DNA of 64,000 bases from Collinsella sp. An307. Lineage in GTDB: Bacteria; Actinomycetota; Coriobacteriia; Coriobacteriales; Coriobacteriaceae. The position numbers were made by a program, and so were the translations under genes. This document shows, piece by piece, positions 37,509 to 46,495 of this stretch. The stretch is from assembly GCF_002161805.1 (NCBI RefSeq), contig NZ_NFIP01000010.1, forward strand, positions 1 through 64,000, written 5' to 3'. Under the pieces are notes generated by a model, which was not told where the DNA came from, did no database searches, and worked only from the letters and a program-made list of their open reading frames with translations. The stretch's first letter is position 1; every line of letters starts with the position of its first letter.

Positions 37509-38149
37509 GCCGCACCTCCCTCGTCGGTCGCGCCGAGCGCCCCGTTAGACGTGCCGAGCGCTCCGTCGGATCGCAGGGCGATAAACGTGGTCGTGTCGTC
37601 GCAGGTAACGCGCAGCGCGCCCGCGCCCCCGTCAAGCTCAACCGCAAAGGCGGACGCCGCTACAAGGGGTTCGGCGTGCGCAGGGTCGTAGGCGGTGCCG
37701 GCGGGCACGTACTCCTCCACAAGCTCGCCGTCGTAGAGGTACAGGCGCGTCTCGAACGTGCCGGAATCGAGGCGCTCCGTGAGCACGAGGCTCTGCCCGC
37801 CGCCCGGGGCGGTGTCGAGCGAGACGGCCGCCTCCGCGTCCTTGGAACGCACGACGTTGGTCACAAGCGCCCCGGCGAGGCGTGCCCTCTCGGTTGCCAA
37901 GCCGGTTGCGTGAATGTGCCGGTAGACGCCCACACCCGCCGCAAGCGCGAGCAAAAGCGCGCAGACGAACACCAAAAACAGAATCGAGGTGAAGAGGTGC
38001 ACGCTGCGGGAGCCCCCGCGCGAGGCGAGGCGCTCGTTGCGAGGGCGCGTGCCCTGGGCGAGGCTGCCGCTGCGAGGGCGCCCGCTCTGGTCGAGGCGCC
38101 CGCTCTGGGCGAGGTGCTCGCCGCCACCTATGGTGTTGCGCGCGCTCAT
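37505..38149 (-). CDS. DUF4860-like pilus-associated protein
   Basis: The 214-residue protein has an unusually long basic N-terminus (about 50 residues, rich in Arg, Gly and Ser), then one hydrophobic helix (LFTSILFLVFVCALLLALAA) and a beta-rich domain of about 130 residues. The arrangement fits DUF4860-type proteins found in actinobacterial type IV pilus clusters. It overlaps the genes on both sides by four bases. No prepilin cleavage motif is evident. Confidence 0.65.
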   Translation of the reverse strand: MSARNTIGGGEHLAQSGRLDQSGRPRSGSLAQGTRPRNERLASRGGSRSVHLFTSILFLVFVCALLLALAAGVGVYRHIHATGLATERARLAGALVTNVVRSKDAEAAVSLDTAPGGGQSLVLTERLDSGTFETRLYLYDGELVEEYVPAGTAYDPAHAEPLVAASAFAVELDGGAGALRVTCDDTTTFIALRSDGALGTSNGALGATDEGGAA

Positions 38150-38472
38150 CGGGGCACCACCACAACGCTCGGCGTGACGTTCGATGCAAACGCCTCATAG
38201 GTCACCGCGTAGTCGCGGTGGTTGATTGCAAGTCCGTAGTGCTCCTCGAGGTGCTCGATGGTGGAGGGGTAGGATCCCTCAACGGCGCAGCACTGCGCGG
38301 CGGTCTCGAGCACCGCCTCGCGCACGCTGGCGCACCCCTGCTCGAGCGTCTGGCGCCGCGCCGCGCCCCAGCCGATGGCGCAGCCGAGCGCAAGCACGAG
38401 CGCAACGAGCACCGCCGCTATCGCAAGGCGCCGCCGCCGGCGCCGGAGTTGTGCGGTTTGGTCGTGATACAT
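38146..38472 (-). CDS. Small pilin-like protein
   Basis: The 108-residue protein has a basic head (QLRRRRRRL), one hydrophobic helix (AIAAVLVALVLALGCAIGWG) and a short soluble domain with a Cys pair (AQCCAVEGSYPSTIEHLEEH). 'GSYPSTIEHL' resembles the start of the globular part of pseudopilins. It could be the major pilin of this minimal cluster, since no other small pilin gene is present, but the cleavage site is not canonical. Confidence 0.65.
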   Translation of the reverse strand: MYHDQTAQLRRRRRRLAIAAVLVALVLALGCAIGWGAARRQTLEQGCASVREAVLETAAQCCAVEGSYPSTIEHLEEHYGLAINHRDYAVTYEAFASNVTPSVVVVPR

Positions 38473-38484
38473 CGCCCCACCGCC

Positions 38485-39558
38485 TTAGCCGATCGAGCCC
38501 ATAATGCCCACAAGCGGCAGCATGATGGCAATAAGCGTTGCCCCCACAGCTACGGTCAAAAAGGCCGCAAGCACGGGTTCCGTGCTGTTTACCACGCGGT
38601 CTATCTGGGCGATGGCATCGTCAAAAAACGTTGTTGCCAAGCGGTCGAGCACCTCGTCAATTTGCCCCGCGCGCGTGCCCACCGTGAGCATGCGCGCGTA
38701 GACGGGCTCGAATACCTCGGCCTCGGTGATGGCCTGCGCGAGGCTGCGCCCGCGGTCGAGGTCGCTCATGGCGGCGTGCGCGCGGCCAAGGCGCTCCCGC
38801 AGCGCCGCGTGGTCGACGGTCTCGATCGAGCGCGCCATGGCCTTGTCGGTATCGAGGCCCGCCGCGGTGTAGGCGGCGAGTGCGGAAGAGAAGCGGGAGA
38901 GCGCGAGCTGGTACATCGCGTCGCGCGTGAAGGGCGCGCGCTCAAACGGGCGCACGAGACGTTCCTGCCCGCGCGGGGTGCGGCTGGTGGCGAGCGCGGC
39001 CAGCGCGGCGAGCGTGAGCACAAAGGTCACGGCGAGCGCGGCCCACCCAATGCCAATGGCCACGGCGACCACGGCCGACGAGCCGGCGGTAAGGGAGCCG
39101 GCGAGGCCCTCGTACACGTCGATAAAGACGGGCAGGATCGCCCAGACCGTTACGGCAAGAATCACCGTCATCACGCACAGCAGCGCTGCGGGGTAGCCGA
39201 CGGCGCTTCGCACCTTGGAGAAGACGCGGTCCTCCTCGTCGTAATAGACGGCGAGGTTGCGCAAGACGTTTTCCAGGCGACCAGAGGTCTCGCCCACCTC
39301 AACCATATGGACGGCATGCGCGGGAAAGGCGCCGCAGGCGCGCAGGGCGTCTGCCAGGCGCGCACCACCGGCGAGCGCGGGGTAGAGCTCGTCGCACACC
39401 TGCTTGAACGAGGCGTCGGCGAGGTTGGCGCCGAGCATATGGACCGCCTCGTCGAGCTGTATGCCCGCCCCGAGCATGAGCGCGATGTCCTCGCAAAAGA
39501 CGCTCACCGCGCTCGCCGGCAGGGGTGCGCGCCGCGTCTGGTTTGTCTGCTTCTCCAT
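38485..39558 (-). CDS. pilC: Type IV pilus inner-membrane platform protein (PilC/GspF family)
   Basis: The 357-residue protein contains two GspF domains. Each has the helical cytoplasmic portion (FCEDIALMLGAGIQLDEAVH and the later FSSALAAYTAAGLDTDKAM) followed by transmembrane helices; MVEVGETSGRLENVL and LTVGTRAGQIDEVLDRLA are the signature turns. It anchors the pilus assembly platform and couples ATPase motion to the fibre. It lies upstream of four pilin-like genes and pilT, transcribed in the same direction. Confidence 0.9.
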   Translation of the reverse strand: MEKQTNQTRRAPLPASAVSVFCEDIALMLGAGIQLDEAVHMLGANLADASFKQVCDELYPALAGGARLADALRACGAFPAHAVHMVEVGETSGRLENVLRNLAVYYDEEDRVFSKVRSAVGYPAALLCVMTVILAVTVWAILPVFIDVYEGLAGSLTAGSSAVVAVAIGIGWAALAVTFVLTLAALAALATSRTPRGQERLVRPFERAPFTRDAMYQLALSRFSSALAAYTAAGLDTDKAMARSIETVDHAALRERLGRAHAAMSDLDRGRSLAQAITEAEVFEPVYARMLTVGTRAGQIDEVLDRLATTFFDDAIAQIDRVVNSTEPVLAAFLTVAVGATLIAIMLPLVGIMGSIG

Positions 39559-39576
39559 CTTCTCGCCCTTCTCGCG

Positions 39577-40677
39577 CTAGTAGGTGTATCGATCGGTGTA
39601 GCCGCTGCCGTCGCCCACGGTATCGCCCGCGCCCGCCGCCGCAAACGTGATGTCCACGCGGGTCCAGGTGTTGGGGTCGATCCGGATGGCAACGCTGGTC
39701 CAGCTGCCGTTGATGTAGACCATGTTCCAGGCGTGGTAGACGCCGTCTGGGGCAACATAGCCCGTGATGATTTTGGTGGGGATGCCGAGGCTCCGCAGCA
39801 TCGCGGCGGCAAGCGACGCGTAGTCAAAGCAGATGCCGCTTTTGGCCTCGAGCGTGGCGTCGGGGTCGGGCACGTAACCCGTGGTGCCGCTCACCTGCGC
39901 GGCTTTGTCGTAGTCGTAGGTGATGTTCTCGACAAGCCACGTGTAGACGCTGCGCATGACGTCGCCCTCGTTGGCGGCGTCGGCGGCAAGTTCGCGGGCG
40001 AGCGCCACGCAGGCGCTGTCGTCGTTGTAGCTGCAGAAAAGGTTGGGGCGCAGGTACGGCTCAAACTCGCTCGCAAGCGTAACGATGGCGTCTGCGCGGG
40101 CGATTTCCACATAGTTGTTGCCGCTTGTGTTTTGCATGACGCGGAAGGCGTAGGCGCCGTCGCCCATGTTGAGGGGTGCCACGATGGGCGTTCCGTCGCC
40201 GGGGAGGTCGTAGTTGTAGCTCATCTCTCCGCAGACAACCTGCAGCTTAAGGCGGTTGGCGTTTTGGGCCGAGGCCGCCACGTAGCCCTCGGCAAGGTGC
40301 GAGGTGTCAATGCTCGCCCCGGCGGAGGTGGTTGCGGACGCCGCGTCAAAGGTGGCCTGCGTGATGGACGTTGGCTCCTCAAAGGCGGGGCCGCTTGTCT
40401 CGCCGTCGGTGGCGTCCGCGGCCGCGCCGCCCCCGCCGCCGTTGCCTGCGGATGCGTCGTCGCCGCATGCGGAGAGCGTAAGCGCGAGGCCCAGGGCGCA
40501 GACGACGGCCAGGCGGGCAACGCGGGCGGTCGGGCGGCCACAAGGGACGGTGAACCGGGCGGAGAGCGCGGCAAGGCGGGCGGCGAGCCGGCGAAGCGCC
40601 TGCTTGGGCGAGGTGCGCGGCCGCCGCTTTTCGCGCGCGCTGGGGGAGAGCTCCGGTATGTAGCGCGCGTCTGTCAC
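39577..40677 (-). CDS. Transglutaminase-like lipoprotein at the head of the pilus cluster
   Basis: The 366-residue product has a long basic N-terminus, then a hydrophobic signal with lipobox LTLSAC (about residues 65-71), so it is probably a lipid-anchored extracellular protein. The transglutaminase-core domain shows the catalytic Cys in KSGICFDYASL, His in VYHAWNMVYI and Asp in IRIDPNTW. Such domains act as proteases or cross-linkers. The likely start is GTG 40677, with AGG nearby. It ends 18 bases before pilC, so it is probably the first gene of the operon and may process or cross-link the surface fibre. Confidence 0.8.
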   Translation of the reverse strand: MTDARYIPELSPSAREKRRPRTSPKQALRRLAARLAALSARFTVPCGRPTARVARLAVVCALGLALTLSACGDDASAGNGGGGGAAADATDGETSGPAFEEPTSITQATFDAASATTSAGASIDTSHLAEGYVAASAQNANRLKLQVVCGEMSYNYDLPGDGTPIVAPLNMGDGAYAFRVMQNTSGNNYVEIARADAIVTLASEFEPYLRPNLFCSYNDDSACVALARELAADAANEGDVMRSVYTWLVENITYDYDKAAQVSGTTGYVPDPDATLEAKSGICFDYASLAAAMLRSLGIPTKIITGYVAPDGVYHAWNMVYINGSWTSVAIRIDPNTWTRVDITFAAAGAGDTVGDGSGYTDRYTY

Positions 40678-40710
40678 GTGACCTGCCTATCGTTTGCCGT
40701 GTTGCTCGCT

Positions 40711-40716
40711 ATTATA
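40711..40716 (-). promoter_or_regulatory. -10 box TATAAT of the pilus operon
   Basis: A perfect TATAAT on the minus strand lies 34 bp before the GTG of the lipoprotein gene. The -35 region is weak. The rest of the 290-bp divergent gap contains a CAGGTCG...CGACCTG pair near 40839-40866 and no gene. Confidence 0.5.
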
Positions 40717-40964
40717 CCGTTCGCCCCTCCCCCAAACTGCATCATCGCAAGCGACCTGTATTTGGTGCAGTGCGCGCGCGACAAGAAGAGGCTCACATTT
40801 TCTTGAGGCGCGCGAGCGGGCACGCTTCAACAGGTCGTGAAAAAGCGACCCGACCTGCCCGTGTGCGTACGCCCACGCGGCAGCGTGCCGTATCATTATG
40901 ACGTTTGGGCGGTTTACGGCGCGGCCGTCCGGCGCACCATCCCAACGCGTCTGTGTGAGGCACC

Positions 40965-42818
40965 ATGCTTAAGCTCGCCCGCCGTTTTTTTGGCAGGTTC
41001 CGCCTGAACCTCATCATAGGCCCCCTTTGCAAGCTCATCGAGGTTGTCTTTGACGTGCTCACGCCCATTGTGGTCGCCCTTATGATCGACGAGGGTGTCA
41101 GCCGCCACAGCCTGCCGACCGTTTTGTTCTACGGCGGCGTGCTCGGCGTCTTTGCGCTTGTGGGCATCGCGTTTGCCCTCGTGTGCCAGAAGATGGCGAG
41201 CCGCGCCTCGCAGGGCATTGGCACCGAGATTCGCGCTACCCTCTACCAGCACATCAACGAGCTCTCCTACACCGAGCTCGACCACTTTGGCACGCCCTCG
41301 CTCATCACTCGCATCACCAACGACGTCAACCAGGTGCAGCTTGCGGTGGCGCTCGCCATCCGTCAGCTCATCCGTTGGCCGTTGCTTGCAGTGGGGTCCA
41401 TGATCGCGGCGCTCGCCATCGACTGGCATCTCGGCCTCATCTTCCTCATCTCCACCCCCATCATCGCGGGCGTCTTTTGGTTTGTTATGGCTCGCTGCGT
41501 GCCGTTCTTTAAGGAGCTGCAGGCGCGCCTCGACCACATTGCCCTGCTCACGCGCGAGGGGCTCTCGGGCGTGCGCGTTATCCGCGCCTTCGCGCGCGGG
41601 GCACACGAGCGCGAGCGCTTCCGCCGCGCTGCCGACGACCAGGCTGCCGTGGCCATCGCCGTGGGCAAGCTGTCGTCGCTTTTGAACCCGGTGACCTTCC
41701 TCGTGATGAACCTCGCCGTCTGCGCCATCCTCTGGCAGGGCGGCGGCCTGGTCGACACGGGCGAGCTCAGCCAGGGCGAGGTCATGGCGTTTGTGAACTA
41801 CATGACCCAGACGCTGCTCTCCATCGTGTACGTCGCCAACCTCGTGGTGGTCTTCACCAAGGCGAGCGCCTCGGCCTCGCGTATCAACGAGGTGCTCGAC
41901 TGCGCGCCCACCATCGTCGACGCACCGGACGCTGCGGTGCCGGTGCTTGTGGGTCCCGCTGCGGCGCCGGTGCTTGCGGGTCCCGCTGCGGTGCCGTCGC
42001 TCCGTATGGCAAACGCCGCCTTCACCTACCCCGGCGCCATGCGCCCCGCCGTTGCCGGTGCCGACTTCTCGCTCATGCCGGGGCAGACTTTGGGCATCAT
42101 CGGCGGTACCGGCTCGGGCAAGTCCACGCTTGTGAACCTCATCCCGCGCCTGTACGACGCAACCGAGGGCACGGTCGAGCTCTTTGGTCGCGACGTGCGC
42201 ACCTGGCCGCTCGCCGAGCTCAGGCGCGCCGTGGGCATCGTCCCGCAGAAGGCGAGCCTGGTCTCGGGCACGATCCGCTCAAACCTCACCTGGCGCGACA
42301 CAGGCGCCTCAGACGACGAGCTCTGGCGCGCGCTTGAGATTGCCCAGGCAGCCGACTTTGTGCGCGCGAACCCCAAGGGGCTCGATGCGCCGGTCGAGGC
42401 GGCGGGCAAGAACTTCTCCGGCGGCCAGCGGCAGCGCCTCACCATCGCGCGCGCCCTGGTGGGCGACCCGGCCGTCCTCATTTTGGACGACTCCGCCTCG
42501 GCGCTCGACTTCAAGACTGATGCGGCGCTTCGCCACGCTATCCACGTCCGCTCGCGCGAGGGCGCGGTAGCGGGTGGCGTGCCCCTCACCACGGTTATCG
42601 TGAGCCAGCGCATCTCGTCGGTCCGCGAGGCCGACCTCATCTGCGTCATGCGCCGCGGCCAGGTGGTGGGCCTGGGCACGCATGACGAGCTCATGCGCGC
42701 GTGCACGGTCTACCAGGAGATTTTCTACTCGCAGTTCAAGCGCGAGGAGGCCGAGGGTGCTACCCCGTCCGCCCCGCTTGCTTCGAGCGACACTAAGGAG
42801 GTGGCCGAGAATGCCTAA
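40965..42818 (+). CDS. ABC exporter subunit 1 of heterodimer (non-catalytic Walker B)
   Basis: This is a 617-residue half-transporter with a six-helix membrane domain and a nucleotide-binding domain. Walker A is GGTGSGKSTL and the signature is NFSGGQRQRL, both canonical, but the Walker B reads VLILDDSASALD: the catalytic Glu is Asp. This is the hallmark of one half of heterodimeric exporters (BmrC/TM287 type), in which this subunit supplies the degenerate site. A 27-bp tandem repeat (41931-41984) adds PVLVGPAAAPVLAGPAA to the linker before the ATPase. It overlaps the partner gene by eight bases. The substrate is not predictable. Confidence 0.9.
   Translation: MLKLARRFFGRFRLNLIIGPLCKLIEVVFDVLTPIVVALMIDEGVSRHSLPTVLFYGGVLGVFALVGIAFALVCQKMASRASQGIGTEIRATLYQHINELSYTELDHFGTPSLITRITNDVNQVQLAVALAIRQLIRWPLLAVGSMIAALAIDWHLGLIFLISTPIIAGVFWFVMARCVPFFKELQARLDHIALLTREGLSGVRVIRAFARGAHERERFRRAADDQAAVAIAVGKLSSLLNPVTFLVMNLAVCAILWQGGGLVDTGELSQGEVMAFVNYMTQTLLSIVYVANLVVVFTKASASASRINEVLDCAPTIVDAPDAAVPVLVGPAAAPVLAGPAAVPSLRMANAAFTYPGAMRPAVAGADFSLMPGQTLGIIGGTGSGKSTLVNLIPRLYDATEGTVELFGRDVRTWPLAELRRAVGIVPQKASLVSGTIRSNLTWRDTGASDDELWRALEIAQAADFVRANPKGLDAPVEAAGKNFSGGQRQRLTIARALVGDPAVLILDDSASALDFKTDAALRHAIHVRSREGAVAGGVPLTTVIVSQRISSVREADLICVMRRGQVVGLGTHDELMRACTVYQEIFYSQFKREEAEGATPSAPLASSDTKEVAENA
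41931..41999 (+). repeat. 27-bp in-frame tandem repeat in the ABC linker
   Basis: Two near-identical 27-bp units (41931-41957, 41958-41984) and a partial third encode repeats of AAVPVLVGP. They extend the linker between the membrane and ATPase domains. Confidence 0.8.
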
Positions 42819-44661
42819 CCCCTATGCTTCCACCGGCTCGGTGGCAACCGTTACCTCGAGCATCGCCGGCGGCGCCGACGACCTTACCGGCGGCGGCACG
42901 GGCTCGGCGCCCAAGCTCTCCACGGGCACGGTCCTCGCCCGCCTCGCCGCCTATGTGCGCCCGCACGCAGGGCTGTTTGTGCTGTCGTTTATCTCGGCTG
43001 CGGTGTCGGTCATTTTGCAGCTGTACGTGCCGATCCAGATCGGTCGCGCCATCGACATCATCATTGGCCCCGGCCAGGTCGACTTCGAGGCGCTGCTTGT
43101 GCTCGCGACGCAGCTCGCCGCCGTGGTTGCCGGCGCCTCCGTCACCCAGTGGATCCAGGGCTACTGCATCAACCGCCTCTCGTACCGCGCGGTGCGCGAC
43201 ATGCGCGTCGAGACGAGCGAGAAGATCGGCCGCATGCCGCTGTCCTTCATCGACGCGCACCCGCACGGCGACCTCATCAGTCGCGTGGTAAACGACGTCG
43301 ACCAGGTGGGCGACGGCCTGCTCCAGGGCTTCACGAACCTCTTCACGGGCGTCGTTACCATTGTGGGTACGCTCGTGTTCATGCTCACGGTTTCGGTCCC
43401 CATGGCCATCGTGGTCGTGCTCGTCACGCCGCTGTCCATTGTGGCGGCGGGCCTTATCGCCAAGCTCTCCAACAGGAGCTTCGCCGCGCAGCAGCGCATC
43501 CAGGGCGAGCTCGGCGCGCATGTGGAGGAGTACGTTGGCCAGCAGAAGCTCGTGGCGGCCTTTGGTTTTGCGCCGCGCGCCGAGGAGCGCTTTGGTTCCC
43601 TCAACGGCGAGCTCTACACCGCCGGCGAGCGCGCGCAGTTTTTAAGCTCGCTCTCCAATCCCGGCACGCGCTTTATCAACAACATCATCTACGCGGTGGT
43701 GGGCGTGTTCGGTTGCGCGTGCGTCATCACCGGCTGGCCTGCGACTCTCACGGTGGGCGGCGTCCAGACGTTCCTCTCCTACGCCAATCAGTACACCAAG
43801 CCGTTTAACGAGGTCACAAGCGTTATCACGCAGATCCAGACGGCGTTTGCCTCGGCCCGCCGCGTGTTTGCGCTCGTCGATGCGGCGGAGGAGACGCCCG
43901 ACGCGCCCACCGCGATTGAGCTTGCCGACCCGCAGGGCGACGTCCAGATCGAGCACGTCGACTTCTCCTACGTGCCGGACCGACCGCTCCTGCGCGACAT
44001 CTGCGTGCACGCCCGCCCCGGCATGCGCGTGGCGCTTGTGGGCCCCACGGGTTGCGGCAAGACGACCCTCATCAACCTGCTGCTGCGCTTCTACGACGTT
44101 AACGCCGGGCAGATCCTGCTCGACGGGCACGATATTCGCCAGCTCACGCGCAAGAGCCTGCGCGCGGCCTTTGGCATGGTGCTGCAGGAGACGTGGCTCT
44201 TCGAGGGCACGGTGGCGGACAACATCGCCTACGGCCGCCCGGGCGCCACGCGCGAGCAGGTCATCGCCGCGGCGGAGCGCGCGCACGCCGACTCGTTCAT
44301 CCGCGCGCTGCCGCAGGGCTACGACACGGTGATCGGTGAGGACGGCGGCACGTTCTCGCAGGGCCAGAAGCAGCTTCTGTGCATCGCACGCATCATGCTC
44401 ACCGACCCGGCAATCCTGCTGCTTGACGAGGCCACAAGCTCTATCGATACCCGCACCGAGCTGCAGGTACAGGCGGCCTTTGACCAGCTCATGAGCGGAC
44501 GCACGAGCTTTATCGTGGCGCATCGCCTGAGCACGATCAGAAACGCCGACTGCATCCTCATGATGCGCGACGGCCAGATTATCGAGCGCGGCACGCACGA
44601 CGAGCTCCTCGCCCGCGGCGGCGCCTACGCCGAGCTCTACAACGCCCAGTTCGCGGAGTAG
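42811..44661 (+). CDS. ABC exporter subunit 2 of heterodimer (catalytic Walker B)
   Basis: The 616-residue partner starts at ATG 42811, with AAGGAGG upstream, inside the end of subunit 1. Its Walker A (GPTGCGKTTL) and Walker B with Glu (ILLLDEATSSID) are intact, while the signature is FSQGQKQLL instead of LSGGQ. Together with subunit 1's Asp, this yields one competent and one degenerate ATP site, as expected for an obligate heterodimer. The first 45 residues are Gly/Ser/Thr-rich and disordered in appearance. No regulator is encoded next to this pair. Confidence 0.9.
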   Translation: MPNPYASTGSVATVTSSIAGGADDLTGGGTGSAPKLSTGTVLARLAAYVRPHAGLFVLSFISAAVSVILQLYVPIQIGRAIDIIIGPGQVDFEALLVLATQLAAVVAGASVTQWIQGYCINRLSYRAVRDMRVETSEKIGRMPLSFIDAHPHGDLISRVVNDVDQVGDGLLQGFTNLFTGVVTIVGTLVFMLTVSVPMAIVVVLVTPLSIVAAGLIAKLSNRSFAAQQRIQGELGAHVEEYVGQQKLVAAFGFAPRAEERFGSLNGELYTAGERAQFLSSLSNPGTRFINNIIYAVVGVFGCACVITGWPATLTVGGVQTFLSYANQYTKPFNEVTSVITQIQTAFASARRVFALVDAAEETPDAPTAIELADPQGDVQIEHVDFSYVPDRPLLRDICVHARPGMRVALVGPTGCGKTTLINLLLRFYDVNAGQILLDGHDIRQLTRKSLRAAFGMVLQETWLFEGTVADNIAYGRPGATREQVIAAAERAHADSFIRALPQGYDTVIGEDGGTFSQGQKQLLCIARIMLTDPAILLLDEATSSIDTRTELQVQAAFDQLMSGRTSFIVAHRLSTIRNADCILMMRDGQIIERGTHDELLARGGAYAELYNAQFAE

Positions 44662-44764
44662 GGGAGCGGCGGCTGACGCCCCTATTGACGATACAGCCTC
44701 CGGTAAACGCTGAGAGCGCCCTCTTGCAAAGACGCGTGTATCGATATGTGCGGGCCGCTAGCGT

Positions 44765-44895
44765 TGCAGGTGCCGATTTCCCGTGACTATGTCTGAGCAA
44801 AAGTTCGTTTTGCGACGGAGCATTTCGAAAGTTCCCAGCTCAGGGCGTTACTGTGTTTAGGGGCTGTTCGACATAGTCACAGGAAATCGGTGCAG
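44765..44895. repeat. 131-bp inverted-repeat element
   Basis: CCGATTTCCYGTGACTATGTC is present as an inverted pair at 44773-44793 and 44870-44890, extended by TGCA. The interior contains GTTCCCAGCTCAGGGCG and GTGTTTAG at the position where the 150-bp elements have their GTTTTCCCAG core. The flanking gap (44662-45064) shows no gene. Confidence 0.6.
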
Positions 44896-45064
44896 ATTGA
44901 TGAAGCGGTGTCCTCCGATGCGTCGAACGCGCCTGCGCGGAGTTTGTCTGTTGGCGCTTGGCGGGAGGCTCGGGCGCGGTTGCAATTTGGCCGTATGGGT
45001 ACAACGCTTGCAGCACAGAAGACAAAGGATGCGGCGCGGCGGCGCGCTCGGAGAGGGGCAGATC

Positions 45065-45598
45065 ATGAGCTACGCGATTGTTTGGGCAAGCAAGGGCGGC
45101 AACACGGCTAAGGTGGGCGAAGAGCTCGCGCGTTCGCTCGCAGCGGCTGGCGCAGAGTTTGCTTATGCAGGCGCCCTTCCTGCTGCGGGCGCGCCCGAGG
45201 AGGCGCAGATCCTTGCAGCGGATACCGTGCTCGCGGGTTCATGGACCGATAAGGGTGATTGCGACCCGGCGCTTGCCGAGTTCCTCGCCAAGCTCGATGG
45301 CAAGCGCGTGTTCCTGTTTGGCACGGCGGGCTTTGGCGGCGACCCGGCGTATTTTGAGCGGATTCTCGGCAACTTTAAGAAGCACTTGCCTGTGGGCGCA
45401 GAGCTTCTGGGAGGGGCGATGTGCCAGGGCAAGATGGGCGCCGGCATTCGTCATCGCTACGAGGCCATGCTTGCCGAGAATCCTGAGGACGCCCGCGCCC
45501 AGGCGATGATCGCCAACTTTGATGCGGCGCTCGCGCATCCTACGGACGATGACCTCGCCCAGATTGTGAGCGTGGCGCTCGAGGCTCTTGGTCTCTAG
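45065..45598 (+). CDS. Flavodoxin-family protein
   Basis: The 177-residue protein starts at ATG 45065 behind GAGAGGGG. The N-terminus AIVWASKGGNTAKVGEELA corresponds to the FMN phosphate-binding loop (normally T/S-x-T/S-G-N-T), and LFGTAGFGGDPAYF supplies the second flavin loop. It should bind FMN and carry electrons or act as a quinone reductase-like protein in the cytoplasm. It is a single gene between the ABC pair and a phosphatase; partner enzymes are unknown. Confidence 0.82.
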   Translation: MSYAIVWASKGGNTAKVGEELARSLAAAGAEFAYAGALPAAGAPEEAQILAADTVLAGSWTDKGDCDPALAEFLAKLDGKRVFLFGTAGFGGDPAYFERILGNFKKHLPVGAELLGGAMCQGKMGAGIRHRYEAMLAENPEDARAQAMIANFDAALAHPTDDDLAQIVSVALEALGL

Positions 45599-45712
45599 TC
45601 TGTAAGGGCTTCATCAGGCGCCTGACAGCCCGTCCGGCGTCGGTAGAGGGCTACGATATACTCGAACGATGCGCCGAATATCTCGGTGCTATCTGGCATT
45701 AAAGGAGAGAGC

Positions 45713-46486
45713 ATGTCCGCTGCCGCGCACACATCGGTGCCGCTCCGTCTAAGCGGGGCGCATAACGTGCGCGACCTGGGCGGCTTCTCCTTTACGGACT
45801 CCGATGGCACTACGGGCACCACGGCAAAGGGTGTCTTTCTGCGTTCCGGCTCGCTCACGCGCCTCACCAAGCGCGACCGCGCGACGCTGCGCGCCTACGG
45901 GCTCGTGCGCGTTATCGATGTGCGCAGCAACTTTGAGCTCAAGATCTTTCCCGATCCGTACAGCCGCCGCCCCGAGCCCGGCATCGACTACCGCCACGTC
46001 CCCATGCTCGACCAGCTCAACTCCAACGGGTTCCAGGGGCTTTTGCCCGAGAGCATGTTTGCGGTCTACCGCGACCTTCTTGACGAGGGGCAGGAAGGCT
46101 TTCGCCTGCTTATTGATGCGCTCGATGTTGATGCGGGGTGCGTGCTCTTTCACTGCCGTGTGGGCAAGGACCGCACGGGCGTGATCGCGATGCTTCTGCT
46201 CGACCTTGCCGGCGTGGCGCCGCGCGACATCATTGCCGATTACGCGGCGAGCGAGCGCTACATGGGCGGCTTTTTGCGCATACAGCGCGTGGGCGCCTCG
46301 CTGCTCGCGCGGCGTATCGTGCCCAAGTGCCTGTTTGAGGCTAGCCCGTCCGAGATGGAGCGAACGCTTACCTACCTGTACGAACGCTACGGCAATGCCC
46401 GGCGTTTTTTGGTGGACACCTGCGGCTGCAACGCCGCGACCGTCGAGCGCATCTGCCGTCGCTTGCAGGGCCGCACGGCAAGGTAA
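45713..46486 (+). CDS. Tyrosine-protein phosphatase (Y_phosphatase3 type)
   Basis: The 257-residue protein starts at ATG 45713 (AAAGGAGAGAGC upstream). NVRDLGGF near the N-terminus and the P-loop HCRVGKDRTG (residues about 146-155, CX5R nucleophile and Arg) identify the bacterial dual-specificity/tyrosine phosphatase family that also dephosphorylates phosphoinositides in some species. It is convergent with the LTA-synthase-like gene with only nine bases between the stops. The physiological substrate is unknown. Confidence 0.88.
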   Translation: MSAAAHTSVPLRLSGAHNVRDLGGFSFTDSDGTTGTTAKGVFLRSGSLTRLTKRDRATLRAYGLVRVIDVRSNFELKIFPDPYSRRPEPGIDYRHVPMLDQLNSNGFQGLLPESMFAVYRDLLDEGQEGFRLLIDALDVDAGCVLFHCRVGKDRTGVIAMLLLDLAGVAPRDIIADYAASERYMGGFLRIQRVGASLLARRIVPKCLFEASPSEMERTLTYLYERYGNARRFLVDTCGCNAATVERICRRLQGRTAR

Positions 46487-46495
46487 CCAAAAACG

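Noticed and set aside
38218-40806. 862-codon plus-strand frame across the pilus cluster
   Set aside because: It runs antisense through four real genes with overlapping starts and has no domain signal.
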